From the NCBI GenBank assembly GCA_910579685.1, contig CAJTVN010000048.1, positions 1 to 24,343 on the forward strand: a DNA stretch of 24,343 nucleotides, read 5' to 3'. Origin of the DNA: an uncultured Lachnospiraceae bacterium (GTDB lineage: Bacteria; Bacillota; Clostridia; Lachnospirales; Lachnospiraceae). Position 1 is the stretch's first letter; every line of letters begins with the position of its first letter. Both the position numbers and the translations under genes were made by a program. A model generated the notes under the pieces. It did no database searches, was not told where the DNA came from, and saw only the letters and a list, made by a program, of their open reading frames with translations. Of this stretch, positions 23,306-24,343 are shown one piece after another.

Positions 23306-23827
23306 TCAATTATTCACATTTAATCCAATACCGCTTATAGTTTTTTTCAAACTCTCGTCGTAATAGACATTTTCATATTTTCCGCCATTGGATTCTATAA
23401 CCTTTGTCGAACCGATATTATCATTTCTGCAAGTTATTATGACTTTTTCAAGCCCTATATCTCTCGCTTTTTCTAATGCAAGCTTCAATAGTATCTTTCC
23501 ATATCCCTTTTTTCTTTCACTCGGTCTGACTAAATAACCGATATTTCCACCATGATTGATTAACGTACCCTTTAATGTATGCCTTAGAACAAAACCACCT
23601 ATTAATTTTTCATTATCAAATACGCCAAAAGTTGTTTGAGGAGAATAATTTGGGGGGATTTGTTCTTGATACTTCCATTTTTCCAGTTCCTTTAGGAATG
23701 CGCTATAATCTTCCATTTTTCCTACATGTTCCAATCCTTCAAAATCTGCGTCATATTCATTTATTTCATTGATCATATCAAGTAATTGCTTTTTGTTTTG
23801 TTCAGTAAATTCTTTCGCAATTATCAT
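23306..23827 (-). CDS. GNAT family N-acetyltransferase
   Basis: 173 residues. Motif A is around residues 96-120: NIGYLVRPSERKKGYGKILLKLAL, with R/K-K-G-Y-G as the acetyl-CoA loop. Motif B is VIITCRNDNIGSTKVIESNGG (about 130-150). The N-terminal 90 residues resemble the extended GNATs that carry an ELEKW-like helix before the core. Substrate unknown; such enzymes are often annotated as antibiotic or small-molecule acetyltransferases, without proof here. GGAGG lies eight bases before the ATG. The gene is AT-rich, unlike the neighbouring tyrS-aro genes, suggesting recent acquisition. A weak TTGTGT-16-TAGATT promoter lies about 35 bases upstream. Confidence 0.9.
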   Translation of the reverse strand: MIIAKEFTEQNKKQLLDMINEINEYDADFEGLEHVGKMEDYSAFLKELEKWKYQEQIPPNYSPQTTFGVFDNEKLIGGFVLRHTLKGTLINHGGNIGYLVRPSERKKGYGKILLKLALEKARDIGLEKVIITCRNDNIGSTKVIESNGGKYENVYYDESLKKTISGIGLNVNN

Positions 23828-23986
23828 AAAAATACCTCCCGATATTTCGGTTTATCAATCTAATTTCTTTCAGCAGGTACACAACTTTGAAACTTGTTTC
23901 GTAATATCTCCGTCATTCAGAATCGTCTGCTTATGTGTCCGAACAAATGATGTAGCAGACAGCTGAAATGCAGACCATTCCCGTCA

Positions 23987-24343
23987 TTAGATTACCTCCA
24001 GCTCATCAAATTCGTCATAAAACATATCCCAAACAGAATCATACGGTCTTACTTTTTCAGCATCCTTCCTGATATCCTCCAAAGACAGCGGCCTGTTATA
24101 CCATTCCCCCCCCTTCCGGAAGACCTTTTCGTGAATTACGCCAGGAAATCTCTCTGACATCTTCTACATACATGCCATCACGAGTGAAGCATCTACGCAC
24201 TTTCTCTGACACTGGTCCGTATTTCCACCCTTCAAATTCCTCGTTGATCATAGGAGTATTCGTAATGGCAAGACTTTCCCACTGTGCAAAGTCAACACCC
24301 CCGCAGCAAGCTGACGGGGCATCAAACTTGCAACGCAGCAGAG
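23987..24343 (-). pseudogene. Panacea (SocA/DUF4065)-like protein, partial and frameshifted
   Basis: The minus-strand frame entering at the window edge reads VDFAQWESLAITNTPMINEE then FEGWKYGPVSEKVR, the xEAWxYGPV pattern of Panacea-domain proteins, which serve as antitoxins or phage-encoded adaptors. At a run of eight Gs (24106-24113) the frame ends within a few codons. Reading seven Gs instead restores a continuous frame, PEGGEWYNRPLSLEDIRK, then DSVWDMFYDEFDELEVI and a stop at 23987. So the gene is off by one base, through mutation, slippage or sequencing error. The 5' end is outside the window. A short ATG frame overlaps the stop but gives nothing recognisable. The family call is moderate. 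Confidence 0.55.

Noticed and set aside
1..24343. CRISPR array, rRNA or insertion-sequence transposase
   Set aside because: No regularly spaced direct repeats, rRNA-like sequence or transposase-like frame was seen on either strand.

Overview
The window reads as a chromosomal segment of a gut-type Clostridia, most likely Lachnospiraceae (Clostridium cluster XIVa). Evidence: clean GGAGG-type ribosome sites and TTGACA/TATAAT-like promoters, a tyrosine T-box leader, a YqeG-aroE-aroK-aroQ run, DUF5688 and DUF5692 proteins, and a glutamate dehydrogenase resembling clostridial GDH. Core genes have balanced base composition. Both ends (about 1-1000 and 23200-24000) are AT-rich and carry accessory genes. 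Almost everything lies on the minus strand; only one acetyltransferase and a broken YfhO gene are on the plus strand.

Layout, left to right. 1-783: end of a cysteine-rich KTR protein and a TetR regulator, probably the edge of an integrated element. 1062-4301: a membrane protein, an AAA-ATPase/PD-(D/E)XK protein, and a decayed reading frame joining a C39-like peptidase to the C-terminal half of an AAA ATPase. 4470-6352: a GNAT gene and a YfhO pseudogene with frameshifts and a large internal deletion, meeting the next operon tail to tail. 6299-12168: a tight five-gene operon, transcribed hypB, a 928-residue Fe-S/FAD/NAD(P) oxidoreductase, hypA, DUF5692 membrane protein, tRNA-dihydrouridine synthase. 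It is the most interesting system here: nickel chaperones without hydrogenase genes, packaged with a GltD-like flavoprotein and an uncharacterised membrane protein. 12394-13728: gdhA, with its own promoter, operator-like dyad and terminator.

13888-18136: a small helical protein, a Gfo/Idh/MocA oxidoreductase, a membrane-anchored double-SH3 protein, tRNA-Arg(CCG) and a DUF5688 protein. 18379-23178: a tyrosine-responsive T-box leader, then tyrS, yqeG, aroE, aroK and aroQ, closely spaced or overlapping, so tyrosine shortage would raise both tRNA-Tyr charging and shikimate-pathway flux; efp follows from its own promoter. A cluster of palindromes, including a second terminator-shaped hairpin, sits between the T-box terminator and tyrS. 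23306-24343: another GNAT gene and a Panacea-like fragment broken at a run of eight Gs.

Functional calls rest on motif recognition by eye. Promoters, operators and RNA folds were matched to consensus by hand. No database search or folding program was run.
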